DNA from: Enterosoma sp964427595
GTDB taxonomy: Bacteria; Bacillota_I; Bacilli_A; RFN20; CAG-288
Length of the DNA: 64,000 nt
Direction of reading: 5' to 3'
Assembly: GCA_964427595.1 (NCBI GenBank)
Contig: CAYRUQ010000003.1
Span: forward strand, 11,014 to 75,013
Shown here: piece after piece, positions 52,071 to 62,275 of the stretch
Position numbering within the stretch: the stretch's first letter is position 1
Layout: every line of letters begins with the position of its first letter
Notes under the pieces: generated by a model
Seen by the model: only the letters and a program-made list of their open reading frames with translations
Databases searched by the model: none
What the model was told of the DNA's origin: nothing
Made by a program: the position numbers and the translations under genes

Positions 52071-53645
52071 GTGAATAGAAAAAGAAATAAAGTATCTACT
52101 TTTGCTAGTGTGATGTGCTGTGCTCTCGCTCTTTCATCATGTGTTTATGATTATTCGATAAACATACCTGTTACTTATGGTGAAAATGTGACTTATAAGA
52201 CTCCTAATTACAACAGCTCTTACTCAGCTAGCAATCTCAATAAAGATTTAGTTGGAAGTACAGTTGGACAATACTTTCTTCCTTCAACAGGTGACAGCAA
52301 AATCTTAGTCATACCCATCGAATTTGAAGATGATACTTTCACTACTGCTGAATTAGAAACTTTAGAAAATACCTTCTTTGGCGGCGAAAATCAGACTGGT
52401 TGGCAGTCTGTTTATTCTTACTATTATGAGTCTAGTGGTGGAAAGTTAAGACTCTCTGGAGAAGTTACAAATAAATGTAAGCTTGACATGACTGTCGCTG
52501 AATTAGAAAGAGTCGCTGCAACCTATAGTGGCAATTACACAGATGAAATCGTCAAAATGGCTTTAGAGGCTTTAGATTCTAGCATCGATTATCAAGATTA
52601 TGATTCTAATGGCGATGGTGTCATCGATGCTGTTTGGTTAGTTTATTCAGCTTCTTATGATAGAGATTCTGATCTCTATTGGGCTTATACAACTTGGGCG
52701 AGTGATTATAATACTTTCGATGATCTTTATTATTGTCAGTATTCTTGGGCGAGCATCGAGTTTCTTTATGAAGGCGGATATAGTTCAAGCAGATCAGATA
52801 CATTAAATGGTGACGCCCACACCTTCATTCATGAGACCGGTCATCTTTTAGGATTAGATGATTATTATTCTTATGATTATGATGGCTCTTCCAATACCGA
52901 TACTCCCGTCGGTGGTATCGATATGATGGATTTCAATATCGGTGATAATTGTTCCTTCTCTAAATACTTCTTAGATTGGTATGAGCCGACCATCATCACT
53001 GAAGAGTATCTTGAAGAAAACGACTATACCTTGACTCTCTCATCACAGACTGAAACTGGTCAATTTTTCCTTCTTCCATCCTATACAGATGATGGAGAGA
53101 TGCAATATAACAACACCGCTTTAGATGAGTATTTGCTGATTGAATACTACACACCCACTAATCTTAACGAACAAGATTCCAAAGCAATCTATAACAATAC
53201 TTTACGTTGTTACACTGAACCTGGTGTCCTTGTTTATCATGTCAATGCGACAATCGGTCGTATCTATGTCAGTGGCGGTTCCATCGTTTGGGATGGTTAT
53301 GCCTATGATATGCTTAAACCTCTTAGCGCTTTGCTTAGTTATGAGGGTTATTACTACATCTTCAGCAACACTAAAAGCTATTCTTATTATGAGATGGAGA
53401 ATGCTTCAACTTTCTATAGAGGAGCCTTGATCTCATTACTTTCGGCAACCGGAAGAAAGATATCCGGTTATTATGCGAATTCAAGAACTATCAACCAATA
53501 CTTGTATCAAGAAGGAGATGAATTCCTCCTTGAAGGTGGCATATATGATGAATTCATCTTCGATGATGGAACTACACCTAATTATGGTTTTGAAGTTCTT
53601 TCTTCAAATGATGATTCCTGCACCTTGCGCTTTTCAGCAATATGA
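52071..53645 (+). CDS. M6-like zinc metalloprotease lipoprotein
   Basis: 524 residues from a GTG (GGAGA upstream). Lipoprotein signal with lipobox ALSSC (Cys24). Zinc site HETGHLLGLDD (254-264, HExxHxxGxxD), and a calcium-loop stretch DYDSNGDGVIDAVW (176-189) just like M6 (immune inhibitor A/PrtV) proteases. C-terminal beta-rich domain. Surface-anchored and secreted; likely digests host or microbial proteins. Its stop overlaps the start of the next gene (ATGA). Confidence 0.88.
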   Translation: MNRKRNKVSTFASVMCCALALSSCVYDYSINIPVTYGENVTYKTPNYNSSYSASNLNKDLVGSTVGQYFLPSTGDSKILVIPIEFEDDTFTTAELETLENTFFGGENQTGWQSVYSYYYESSGGKLRLSGEVTNKCKLDMTVAELERVAATYSGNYTDEIVKMALEALDSSIDYQDYDSNGDGVIDAVWLVYSASYDRDSDLYWAYTTWASDYNTFDDLYYCQYSWASIEFLYEGGYSSSRSDTLNGDAHTFIHETGHLLGLDDYYSYDYDGSSNTDTPVGGIDMMDFNIGDNCSFSKYFLDWYEPTIITEEYLEENDYTLTLSSQTETGQFFLLPSYTDDGEMQYNNTALDEYLLIEYYTPTNLNEQDSKAIYNNTLRCYTEPGVLVYHVNATIGRIYVSGGSIVWDGYAYDMLKPLSALLSYEGYYYIFSNTKSYSYYEMENASTFYRGALISLLSATGRKISGYYANSRTINQYLYQEGDEFLLEGGIYDEFIFDDGTTPNYGFEVLSSNDDSCTLRFSAI

Positions 53646-56600
53646 ATCGAATCAAACAAGCTTATAGAAAAATAAATCTCTTTAATAACTCAGATTACAA
53701 AGAAGCTTATATAGGTTCTATTTTTTTAGCGTTTAAAAATAACAAACAAGAACTCGTGATGGCTGAAGAAGATAGAGAACCTCTTTTGTGGTTGGAAGAA
53801 TTCTATAGGACCAAGCTTAAGGAATATAAATTAAATTTTAATTTCCGTTTCTTTAGAAATATAACTAAGAAAGGTAAGAATAAATTCTTCGGTCTTCCTG
53901 ATGAATTATTCGAAACTCTTAATTTTAGTAACCCGATTGTAAATCAGATCAAGTTTGTACCTAATCTCTCCAATTTAAAGAAAGAAGTCTATTTTGAATA
54001 CGCTGATAACAATGGTTGTCATCCTTATACAGATGACTTTAAACTTTATCTTTTCAAACACGGAATTTACTTCGTTCAAGAAGAGACGATTCCCTTTATA
54101 AAAGGTGAAGTTAGATATCCAGTCTTCATCGATGAAAGAAGATTACCTGCCGATATCAAAGCATTGATTGATCAATGTGATTTTGATTTCTTCACGATTA
54201 ATTTCAACGACGCTAGAAAACTTTTTATTGATAATTGTTATAAGGAGATAGACGCCATTCCTTTTGAAAGAAAACTCCTTCACTTCGTAGATTATGCTAC
54301 CGATAAAGAGATCAAAGAACTGGCTTCAAAAATTGATATTGGCGCTGGCCTTTATAATGGCTATATGCGGCGCTTTGTCGCTTCTATCATCAACATCATG
54401 TTTGATAAATACTCTTTTGAAGTTCTCAATAGAGTCACTGGTAAACTATCTTTCTTAACACCGGTCAAGATAGAAACTGATAAGACTTATCAAGTTCTCT
54501 CTTCTTTTGATGGCGAGATGTACTCGACCGATGGTGAAAACTATTATTTCAATCTCAAAGATAAAGACGCTTTATTAAAGCAAACAAAACATGCTTTCAA
54601 AGAAATCAAGAAAAGAGATGGTTTGAGTTTATATAAATATCTTTGTCTTCCTTATGCTGGATATAAGTATGTTAAAGATAAGACATTCTCTACTCCTAAA
54701 AAATTCATCTCCGCCCTTCCTTTCAGAGATGATATCAGCATCTCAACTTCTTATCTCTCCCCTAAGAGATGCGATTTAAACTACTCATTCTTATCTGGAA
54801 AAAAACAACATAATTTCGTCTTTCTTTTAAGATGGTTATCTAATCGAGGCATCGACTATATCTATTATATCCTTGGCCAAAGACGGGATCTTTTAGATTA
54901 CGATCCTGATACTTATTTGACTCTTCAGATATTTGACGAGAAAAGAGAAGGTATGCTCTCTCTTCTGTTTGATGAACCTACTCCTTTATCCGGTTTCCTT
55001 TTCTCTTCTTATGAAGTGGAACATCTTGATATCAATCTCAATCGTTTGTATGAGAGTCTAAAAAGAATTGATGAAGCTTCTTCTAATAGGGCTTTGTCTT
55101 ATTTTTACAGATGCTTTAATGATAAAACACTAAGAAGTGCAACTATTAAAATGCTGAAAGCTTTTGATTGTAGGGATGAATTATCAGACTCGCTTCTTTC
55201 TTTTATGGAATATGTTCTCTTTGTTCCTTTTAAAGCTGCTGATAACGAATTTAGAACGATATCAGTTAAAAATAACGATCAACAATCCCTTTTAGCTTTA
55301 GATGGTTATAGAAATTTGGATGAGTCTTTTGAACCTAGTCTCATGTATCCGTATGTCAGCTTCGGTATGAATTACTACGCTTTTAGAAAGAATTACTTCT
55401 CAAAACCATATCTATGCTCCTGTCAGAAGGAGAGCGTAATCACAACCATCAATTATTTCACCTACAAATATGAAAAATACTTTGGTAAAAATCATGCCAG
55501 ACGTGAATTAAATAACTATGTCACTATGTTTGCTGGCTTTCCTAAGAAGTTGATTGCAAGTCTTAACTTTGATGAGGAACTGATTCCTCAACTGGAGTTT
55601 AAAGATCATATCTGTCATATCTGTCAGCATTCCACTCCGTGCGTTTACAATTTGATGTTTGAAAATGAGGGGTCACAAATCAATCACTTCACCACTTACG
55701 GAAGATCTTTCAGTGCTGAAAAAGGTGTCTTTTTTGCTGATAGAACCTTCACTGGACAATATATCAATAAGAATGATTACAAGATTCTGTTAGCTTTTGA
55801 TAAAGACAAGATAGAGAAGAGATTTTTACCTTATACAGATTTAAGAAAGCGAAACTTACTAGCTCTTCTAGCTTCTTTTTCTATCGAACAATTTGGAACT
55901 CAATTCTTCCTTGAATATATATCTGATTTCTTAGATCTTTCTGACCAAGAGATCTTTGATGCTTTAACATCAGTTTCTCCGCTTGAAAACTCAGAGAATT
56001 TTGATTACTACCGATATATTTTCTCGGAGATAAGCAATATCTTGTTATTGGCTAAATCTGTTTACTTAGTTGATTTGATCAAAAGAAAAGTTCCTTATTT
56101 ATCATCAACTGAATGTCTGAATATCGATCACAACGATAAGCTTCCTCTTCCTTATGTTCATCTAGGAAGAATCTTCAACGCCTATTCAGAAGATGTTGAT
56201 TCAGATGAAGTCTATCTTTGTGAATGTGAAAAAGAGACTATCAGACTCATTTTTAATAAGTTTAATGTCATGTATCAAAACGCCGGTCTCAATCCAGTGT
56301 TGAGGATTTATATCCTCTTTGGTTATGCTGGTTTACCTTATATTGTCACCTATAAATACATCCAAAAATATGGAAACATCATAACCTACTCAGTTGATGA
56401 AATAATCGAGCAGTTAAACTTCAAACCGGGTATCTGTCGAAGATGTACCAGTCACTCTCATGCTGCGTTTGATGGTGCGTTTTACAAAGCTTATCCACTA
56501 AGAGAAGGAATGATAGCAGAGAGAACATTCGCTTTAAATAAACTTGCTCATCATCATATCTCGGTTATTGAGACTGTTCCTTTGATACAAAATAGTATTG

Positions 56601-57046
56601 ATGATAGTGAACTTCCTGATTTAAATTCAACTTATAACCAGTATTTTCCGATCATTCTTCCTCTTGATAGTGAAGGTGCACTTTGGTTTAAACAACAACT
56701 AAACTTTGATGAAGAGAAACTCACCATCCTATATGAAGCTTTTAAACCTCGACTTTTACATGCTAGTACTGATAATAAAGTTCTGTTTAAAAATGTCCTC
56801 TTCAGCACTTTTAAGAACAATCTAGATGTCTTCTTTGATTACTTTAGGGAAGAACCTTCTAATTCAACTTTAAGAGATAGCGTGTTTAATCATTTTCCAG
56901 ATATAAAAACGATCATCAAAGATGAGAAAACACAAGATGAGGTTTGCTCAATCATTCTGATTTTTATACCATTTCTGTTTGAAAACATCATTGATGAACT
57001 AGCTAAACAAGAAGAAAACTTTGAAAAGGAAATCGCAAAAGACTGA
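53642..57046 (+). CDS. Giant repeat protein A (1134 residues) with CxC/CxxC modules, unknown function
   Basis: No known domain recognised; soluble and without a signal peptide. It carries a repeated module, clearest twice: Y-[P]-Y-V-x-[FL]-G-x-x-[FY]-x-A-[FY], then CxC (592/594 and 860/862), a [FY]-x-G-[LF]-P block (631-634 and 895-899), then CxxC (658/661 and 932/935). The CxC and CxxC could each form a zinc site. The two modules are 268 residues apart; weaker echoes of G-L-P and aromatic blocks appear near 83 and 335. Overlaps both neighbours by 1-4 nt, so it is expressed with the protease and protein B. Confidence 0.85.
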   Translation: MNRIKQAYRKINLFNNSDYKEAYIGSIFLAFKNNKQELVMAEEDREPLLWLEEFYRTKLKEYKLNFNFRFFRNITKKGKNKFFGLPDELFETLNFSNPIVNQIKFVPNLSNLKKEVYFEYADNNGCHPYTDDFKLYLFKHGIYFVQEETIPFIKGEVRYPVFIDERRLPADIKALIDQCDFDFFTINFNDARKLFIDNCYKEIDAIPFERKLLHFVDYATDKEIKELASKIDIGAGLYNGYMRRFVASIINIMFDKYSFEVLNRVTGKLSFLTPVKIETDKTYQVLSSFDGEMYSTDGENYYFNLKDKDALLKQTKHAFKEIKKRDGLSLYKYLCLPYAGYKYVKDKTFSTPKKFISALPFRDDISISTSYLSPKRCDLNYSFLSGKKQHNFVFLLRWLSNRGIDYIYYILGQRRDLLDYDPDTYLTLQIFDEKREGMLSLLFDEPTPLSGFLFSSYEVEHLDINLNRLYESLKRIDEASSNRALSYFYRCFNDKTLRSATIKMLKAFDCRDELSDSLLSFMEYVLFVPFKAADNEFRTISVKNNDQQSLLALDGYRNLDESFEPSLMYPYVSFGMNYYAFRKNYFSKPYLCSCQKESVITTINYFTYKYEKYFGKNHARRELNNYVTMFAGFPKKLIASLNFDEELIPQLEFKDHICHICQHSTPCVYNLMFENEGSQINHFTTYGRSFSAEKGVFFADRTFTGQYINKNDYKILLAFDKDKIEKRFLPYTDLRKRNLLALLASFSIEQFGTQFFLEYISDFLDLSDQEIFDALTSVSPLENSENFDYYRYIFSEISNILLLAKSVYLVDLIKRKVPYLSSTECLNIDHNDKLPLPYVHLGRIFNAYSEDVDSDEVYLCECEKETIRLIFNKFNVMYQNAGLNPVLRIYILFGYAGLPYIVTYKYIQKYGNIITYSVDEIIEQLNFKPGICRRCTSHSHAAFDGAFYKAYPLREGMIAERTFALNKLAHHHISVIETVPLIQNSIDDSELPDLNSTYNQYFPIILPLDSEGALWFKQQLNFDEEKLTILYEAFKPRLLHASTDNKVLFKNVLFSTFKNNLDVFFDYFREEPSNSTLRDSVFNHFPDIKTIIKDEKTQDEVCSIILIFIPFLFENIIDELAKQEENFEKEIAKD

Positions 57047-60000
57047 TGGAATACAGAGCTGATTTTTTTCAAGAAGAAAAAGAAGTATCACTGAGAAAAG
57101 AGTACGCCTACATCATCTCAGGCGGTTTTTATGATGTCTATGTCGACTATGATGGAAACTACCACATGGCATCAGAAGATAAAGAATCTCTTTTAGCTCG
57201 TTTTGATTTCTATCAGAAGTTTCAAGATAAACCCTATCCGTCTTTCTGTGAATCAGATTCCAACAACGCAAAAGAGAATTCTCTTATATCTAAATACATT
57301 CAAATCATCGGACTTCCTCAATCAATGCTTCTTAAGAAGGTGAATCTAGACGACAAAGAAACAGGTGAAACTATTATTAAAAGCAAAGAGGAAATCATGG
57401 ATAGTATCACTTTCCACGAAGAACTCAACTTTGATGATGGAAGAAGAGATAGTGAGAATTTCGCCACTTTCTCTGATGATGATTTCTTCGCTAGAAATGA
57501 CCTATATATGCTTCATGCTATCAACTATGTCATCTCTAAAGGCTTTTATATCATCAATCCTGAGAGGATAACTAGACCGATCAGTGACCCTATCAACTTC
57601 GCTCCAGTGATGATCGATATCAAAAGACTTCCTGAAAAATATATTCAGGAAGAAGAGACTGTCGATAAATTGATTGTCGACTTTGTCCTTAACCCTGAGT
57701 ACAGCACTGAAACTTATATGAACAGGTGTAAACCTGTTGATCAGATGACTTTAGAAGAAAAATTTCAAATCGCATTTAACGAATATTCTCCCTTAAAAAT
57801 CGACTTGAAGATCAGAAATGCTTTAAGAAGGTATTTCTTAAACATCGCCAGAGATCTCTTCAATGAATTCTTTATAAAGGCGGGGTTGAAAAAGAAACCG
57901 GCTGGTCTTAGTGTTCTTGATCATGATATGAATCTTGCTACTCCTTATTCGTATGTTTATTTCGGAGTTCATTTCAATGGTTATAGAAAGAGAAAAAGAT
58001 ACCTCTATAACGATGATGGAACGATAAGACAACAAGTTGTTCCTGAAGAGCCTGTTTATTTTGATGAGAAGGATAAGGAGAGAATAAGAGTCGCTTATAC
58101 TTCAGTTAAACAATACTATGTAAGACATCCTTATCTTCCTTATATACCAGCTATCTTTCTCAAACATATGGGTCTTCCTTCTATTCTTCTTGAAACTTTT
58201 GAATACTTTGATTTTGAAAACGCTGATTACACTGATTTTGAAAAACTCCTTCACTTTGAAAAGAATATCGATATCAATAGAACCAATTATCTCCAAGTGT
58301 TTGCTGATGGCCATGGAAATATCAAATTTCTGACAACAGAAGAAGCTGATGATAAGATTTATTTCCTGTTGACTCATTCAGAGAAAGAAGGTCTCTTCAT
58401 CTCTGATCCTCTCTATTTAAGAATCAATTCTGATCATACAATAATAGCCATCGATTATAAGAAAGCTACTTCCTCTCGAAGTATCTTTAGAAAATTGATT
58501 GATGGAGACTATAAAACTTTTATAGAAGCTTGTGCGTTGCTTGATAAAACTTCTAATACTCATTACGACAAAGATATAACTGCAGTCATCAAGACTTTTC
58601 TCTTTAAACATTCTTCTAATACTAATATTGAAGTCTTTGAAACCTATTTTAAGCTTCTTTCTAAAGGTTATTCTTTAACTGAGGCTTATGACCATGTCTT
58701 CGGTTCTTCAAAAGAACTCAGCATTCAAGCTCTGATCAAGTTGATTTACATAGGTTTTATTTATGTTTTTGAATCTAGTAAGAAAGCTTTAAAAGACCAC
58801 TTTATATTCAGAATGGATGAGACGATTAGTTATTTCTCACAAGAAGAAGTAATTTATGATCCATATCTTAAATATCCATATATCCATAAAGGTCTCTTCT
58901 TCTGTGGATATAGTGAAACTTTAGATTCTCCTATCTATTTTGATAAAGAAGATGCCGAAAAAATCCAATATTTCTATAAGCTTTTGTTTGATAGAAATTT
59001 CACTTACGATATCGGTTTCTTAAATCTGCCTTCTTTGAATTTCTGTATAACTGACAATTTAAATCTTCAATTAGGTCTCCCTTTAAGCTGTGATACAGTC
59101 AGTGTTGATTCTGCGACTGGAAAACTTGTGTTTTCTAACACTGCTAAAGACATTTCTCTCTTTGATAGAGAAGACCATCTTTCTTTGATTAAAGAAGATG
59201 ATGTCTTATCTGGCTTGATGGTAGAACACGCTCTTCTTGAAGATGGTTTGATGGTTGGAAATGGACTTTATGGACGAACTTCTTTGCTTTATGAAGTCCA
59301 AAATTTATCCCTTGATCTTCTTTTGTTTCTCTCTGTAGAAAACATACAATTAGAACTAGTTCGTTTACTTGATTCCCTCCCTCCTTATATCACTCAAGAG
59401 ATGCTTCTTTTATTTAAAAACAAAAAGAAATTCAACGAAATTTTTGTCACTGGTTTGACTAGTTATTCACCTAATTTTGATATAAATCCTCCGCTTTTAA
59501 TCGGGAAAACTATTTTGTTGAACAGCTTTCACGAACACATCGAAAATCAATATCGTAAGCTTTGCTTAGATGATGAATCTCCCTTAATTGACCTAAATAA
59601 TATTTACTTTGAAGATATGATGGTTTTTCCTGGTTATATGATTTATGCCTATATGACAGAAGAGAGGAAAGTCATCGATGTTTCCAAAGAGGATTTCAAA
59701 CTCTTAAATCGTCTTTATCAAGCTAGTTTATATTTGACATCTAATATAACTAATAAAGAATATCGGTCTTATAAGGCAGCTATATTAACTGGAACTCCGT
59801 TATCAATGGGAGCTAGCATCGCAACCGTCATAAAAGAAAACAATTTTATCTATAACGATTCTTTCAAATATCCCTTCAGAGAAGGTCAAATGGAAACTTT
59901 CCCTTATGATAAATACCCATCTTTAGATACTCATAAGAGATTGGACACAAAATTTAAACAGATGACTACTGGAACAGTTGAATTCAGACACCAGTTGTTA

Positions 60001-60477
60001 AAAGATGGCTTTTATATGTATTACAACAGTGATTTTTCAGATATCTTCCCCTCATTTGAACTTGACGAAAACAATGAACCTATCTGTTCTTCTGATTCTA
60101 GATTCTGTTATGTATTTCCTGATTGCACTGGTGTAGTAAAAGAAGTCTTTTTACCTGATCAACTTCTCTTCCATACTATGCTTGATAACTTCTTAACTTC
60201 CTCTGTCGTCAAATCTCGTTTCCCTGATATGGCTTTTGAGTTACAACAGTTTGTTGAACAAGTTTATCTTGTTCACCCTGATTTTTTACTCAAAGCAAGA
60301 AACGCTCTTGCTCTTTCTCAAGATAAATTAAAAGATTATCTAAGAAGACTCGCCAAAAAGCATGAAAGCCCTGCATTAGATGTAGTCTCTCATCAAAATT
60401 CTCTTTTCTTATTAGTGGTTTCGTTCTTATATTATCTCGATAACTTATTAATCATCAAAATTAAGAAAGAGTTATAA
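57046..60477 (+). CDS. Giant repeat protein B (1143 residues), diverged partner of protein A
   Basis: 1143 residues, soluble, no signal peptide, unrecognised. At least three units share protein A's layout: aromatic-G-aromatic ([YF]-x-x-x-G-x-x-[FY]-x-x-Y), an acidic [DE]-K-E-x-x-x-[IL] helix start and a GLP or LP block. Examples are AYIISGGFYDVY...ASEDKESLL...IGLPQ (about 21-91), SYVYFGVHFNGY...FDEKDKERI...MGLPS, and YPYIHKGLFFCGY...FDKEDAEKI...NLPS. Unlike A it has no CxC/CxxC pairs, so metal sites, if real, were lost. It starts on the stop codon of A (TGATG). Confidence 0.83.
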   Translation: MEYRADFFQEEKEVSLRKEYAYIISGGFYDVYVDYDGNYHMASEDKESLLARFDFYQKFQDKPYPSFCESDSNNAKENSLISKYIQIIGLPQSMLLKKVNLDDKETGETIIKSKEEIMDSITFHEELNFDDGRRDSENFATFSDDDFFARNDLYMLHAINYVISKGFYIINPERITRPISDPINFAPVMIDIKRLPEKYIQEEETVDKLIVDFVLNPEYSTETYMNRCKPVDQMTLEEKFQIAFNEYSPLKIDLKIRNALRRYFLNIARDLFNEFFIKAGLKKKPAGLSVLDHDMNLATPYSYVYFGVHFNGYRKRKRYLYNDDGTIRQQVVPEEPVYFDEKDKERIRVAYTSVKQYYVRHPYLPYIPAIFLKHMGLPSILLETFEYFDFENADYTDFEKLLHFEKNIDINRTNYLQVFADGHGNIKFLTTEEADDKIYFLLTHSEKEGLFISDPLYLRINSDHTIIAIDYKKATSSRSIFRKLIDGDYKTFIEACALLDKTSNTHYDKDITAVIKTFLFKHSSNTNIEVFETYFKLLSKGYSLTEAYDHVFGSSKELSIQALIKLIYIGFIYVFESSKKALKDHFIFRMDETISYFSQEEVIYDPYLKYPYIHKGLFFCGYSETLDSPIYFDKEDAEKIQYFYKLLFDRNFTYDIGFLNLPSLNFCITDNLNLQLGLPLSCDTVSVDSATGKLVFSNTAKDISLFDREDHLSLIKEDDVLSGLMVEHALLEDGLMVGNGLYGRTSLLYEVQNLSLDLLLFLSVENIQLELVRLLDSLPPYITQEMLLLFKNKKKFNEIFVTGLTSYSPNFDINPPLLIGKTILLNSFHEHIENQYRKLCLDDESPLIDLNNIYFEDMMVFPGYMIYAYMTEERKVIDVSKEDFKLLNRLYQASLYLTSNITNKEYRSYKAAILTGTPLSMGASIATVIKENNFIYNDSFKYPFREGQMETFPYDKYPSLDTHKRLDTKFKQMTTGTVEFRHQLLKDGFYMYYNSDFSDIFPSFELDENNEPICSSDSRFCYVFPDCTGVVKEVFLPDQLLFHTMLDNFLTSSVVKSRFPDMAFELQQFVEQVYLVHPDFLLKARNALALSQDKLKDYLRRLAKKHESPALDVVSHQNSLFLLVVSFLYYLDNLLIIKIKKEL

Positions 60478-60486
60478 ATAACTGGT

Positions 60487-62232
60487 ATGACTGACATAGA
60501 TATAGATGGTGTATCTAATAGCAAAATCATCACTGAAAAAAGTTCAAGTACTAAGAATGTGATTCATCAATGTTGTGAGAATGTTGATGGAAGTTTTTTT
60601 AAGTTCACTGATTTCTTCCGTTTCAGATACCTTTCTTCTGTTAGTAGAAATATTTTGCAGTTCATTTTCATCGCAGCATCTTCTTTTATTCTATTGATGT
60701 TGTTTTCAGTTTCCACCTCTCCGATTTATGAAAACACCACTTATATGTTCAACGACTCTAATTTCTTCCAAGTGGTCGGTAAGATCATCGCTGAAGGTGG
60801 TACTCCTTATATTGATTTCTTCGATCATAAAGGAATCTACTTCTTTTGGTATGAGGCTCTCTGTTATCTAATCCATCCTACCTTCGGTTTCTTCATCTTA
60901 GAGTGGTTGATTTACTCATTTTCATTCTTCTGTTTATTTAAAACTCTAGGTACTCTTAAGCTATCTAATTTCACCTGTCTTGTCACTTCTCTTCTTTTCA
61001 TCTTCTGCACCTGTTTCATCAGAGAAGGAAACACGACTGAAGACTTCTCTTTGTTATTTATAGCTCCTGCTTTATTGATTTATATAAAGGCAGTTCAAAG
61101 TGATTCAAAAGCTTTGTTTTTACTCGGTAACGCCTTATGTGGTCTAGGTGCTGGCATCTTGATTTTTGTCAGACTGACTAACGCAGTCCCTCTGTTTTTC
61201 TTAGTCTGTTACTATGTTGTTTATGCGATTAAAAGAAGAAAATTCTCTGACCTCTTCTTAAACTTCATCGTTTGTGTGATTCCTCTTATCATCACCATCA
61301 TCATTCCTATCGTTACTGCTACTTTTGGTGGCTATCTCACTGAGATGATAGAGCAGACTTTCTTGATGAACATCGAGTATTCTTCACAACATTTTGGATT
61401 TGAGAGATTCGCTTTGATGTTTGTTGATATCATCTTAGCTGTGTTGATATCTTATCGTTTGATCAAGATGAGAAAAGAGAGAAATGATATCAGTGAAATT
61501 CTCCTTCTTCTTTTAATCAGTATCATCGGAAATGGAATCGTCTTCGCTTACTTCTCAACTTATCCGCATTATTACATCGTCGTCTTCCCTGTCCTTTTGA
61601 CAAGCATCGCTCTTATCGTTGAAAGCTCATATCAAAAAGATAAGAAATCCTCTCTTCCTGGTATAAAACACGATAATAAAAGTCTTCTTCTCATCTGTGC
61701 TTTGACTCTTATCTCTTCTTGTTCAACAGTCGGTTATTTCGTCTATTATTGTTCCGGTTATTACTCTTTCTTCTCGGCTGGCATTGAAAAAAGTAAAGCG
61801 ATTGAAGAACTGATTGGAGACATCTATGAAGAGAGTGAAATAGAAGGTATTGAACCTGATATTCTGACGATTGATGTCAATCCTGGTTTCTGGCTTTATA
61901 CAGATGATGTACCTGAATGTGCCAACTTTGCTTTCCAAAGTTGGCAGGATGAGACTGAAGAAAACATCCTTCCCGATTTAGAAACTTACATCATCGAAAA
62001 CACACCCGATTGGATCATCATCGATGATTCTGATCCTTTCGCTCTAAATGAAATCTCTGAGGAAAATCTCCTTGAGAGAAATGAGATTATCTGCAACTTA
62101 GAAAACTATGGCTATTCTTTATACAACGATGAACCTTACTTCGTTAATGAGAAGATGGAAGATGTCATCGTGGATGATGTAGTCGTTGTTGATCAAAGCC
62201 GTGGTCTTAGCGCCTACAAGTATAATTACTGA
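60487..62232 (+). CDS. GT-C-type membrane glycosyltransferase-like protein
   Basis: 581 residues. About 45 soluble residues, then ten or more membrane helices, and an acidic exported C-terminal domain (about 440-581). The first exported loop reads GGTPYIDFFDHKGIYFFWYEAL (about 104-125), the pattern of the GT39/ArnT-like family (G.xPY.D.fdhK.pl), where an acidic residue is catalytic. It would transfer a sugar from a lipid carrier to a surface acceptor. Nine nt after protein B, same operon. A single-gene product of this fold near an M6 protease suggests a surface-modification locus. Confidence 0.8.
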   Translation: MTDIDIDGVSNSKIITEKSSSTKNVIHQCCENVDGSFFKFTDFFRFRYLSSVSRNILQFIFIAASSFILLMLFSVSTSPIYENTTYMFNDSNFFQVVGKIIAEGGTPYIDFFDHKGIYFFWYEALCYLIHPTFGFFILEWLIYSFSFFCLFKTLGTLKLSNFTCLVTSLLFIFCTCFIREGNTTEDFSLLFIAPALLIYIKAVQSDSKALFLLGNALCGLGAGILIFVRLTNAVPLFFLVCYYVVYAIKRRKFSDLFLNFIVCVIPLIITIIIPIVTATFGGYLTEMIEQTFLMNIEYSSQHFGFERFALMFVDIILAVLISYRLIKMRKERNDISEILLLLLISIIGNGIVFAYFSTYPHYYIVVFPVLLTSIALIVESSYQKDKKSSLPGIKHDNKSLLLICALTLISSCSTVGYFVYYCSGYYSFFSAGIEKSKAIEELIGDIYEESEIEGIEPDILTIDVNPGFWLYTDDVPECANFAFQSWQDETEENILPDLETYIIENTPDWIIIDDSDPFALNEISEENLLERNEIICNLENYGYSLYNDEPYFVNEKMEDVIVDDVVVVDQSRGLSAYKYNY

Positions 62233-62275
62233 GTAAACTCATTTGCCCTGTTAAATACATTAACTTTGGTATTTT

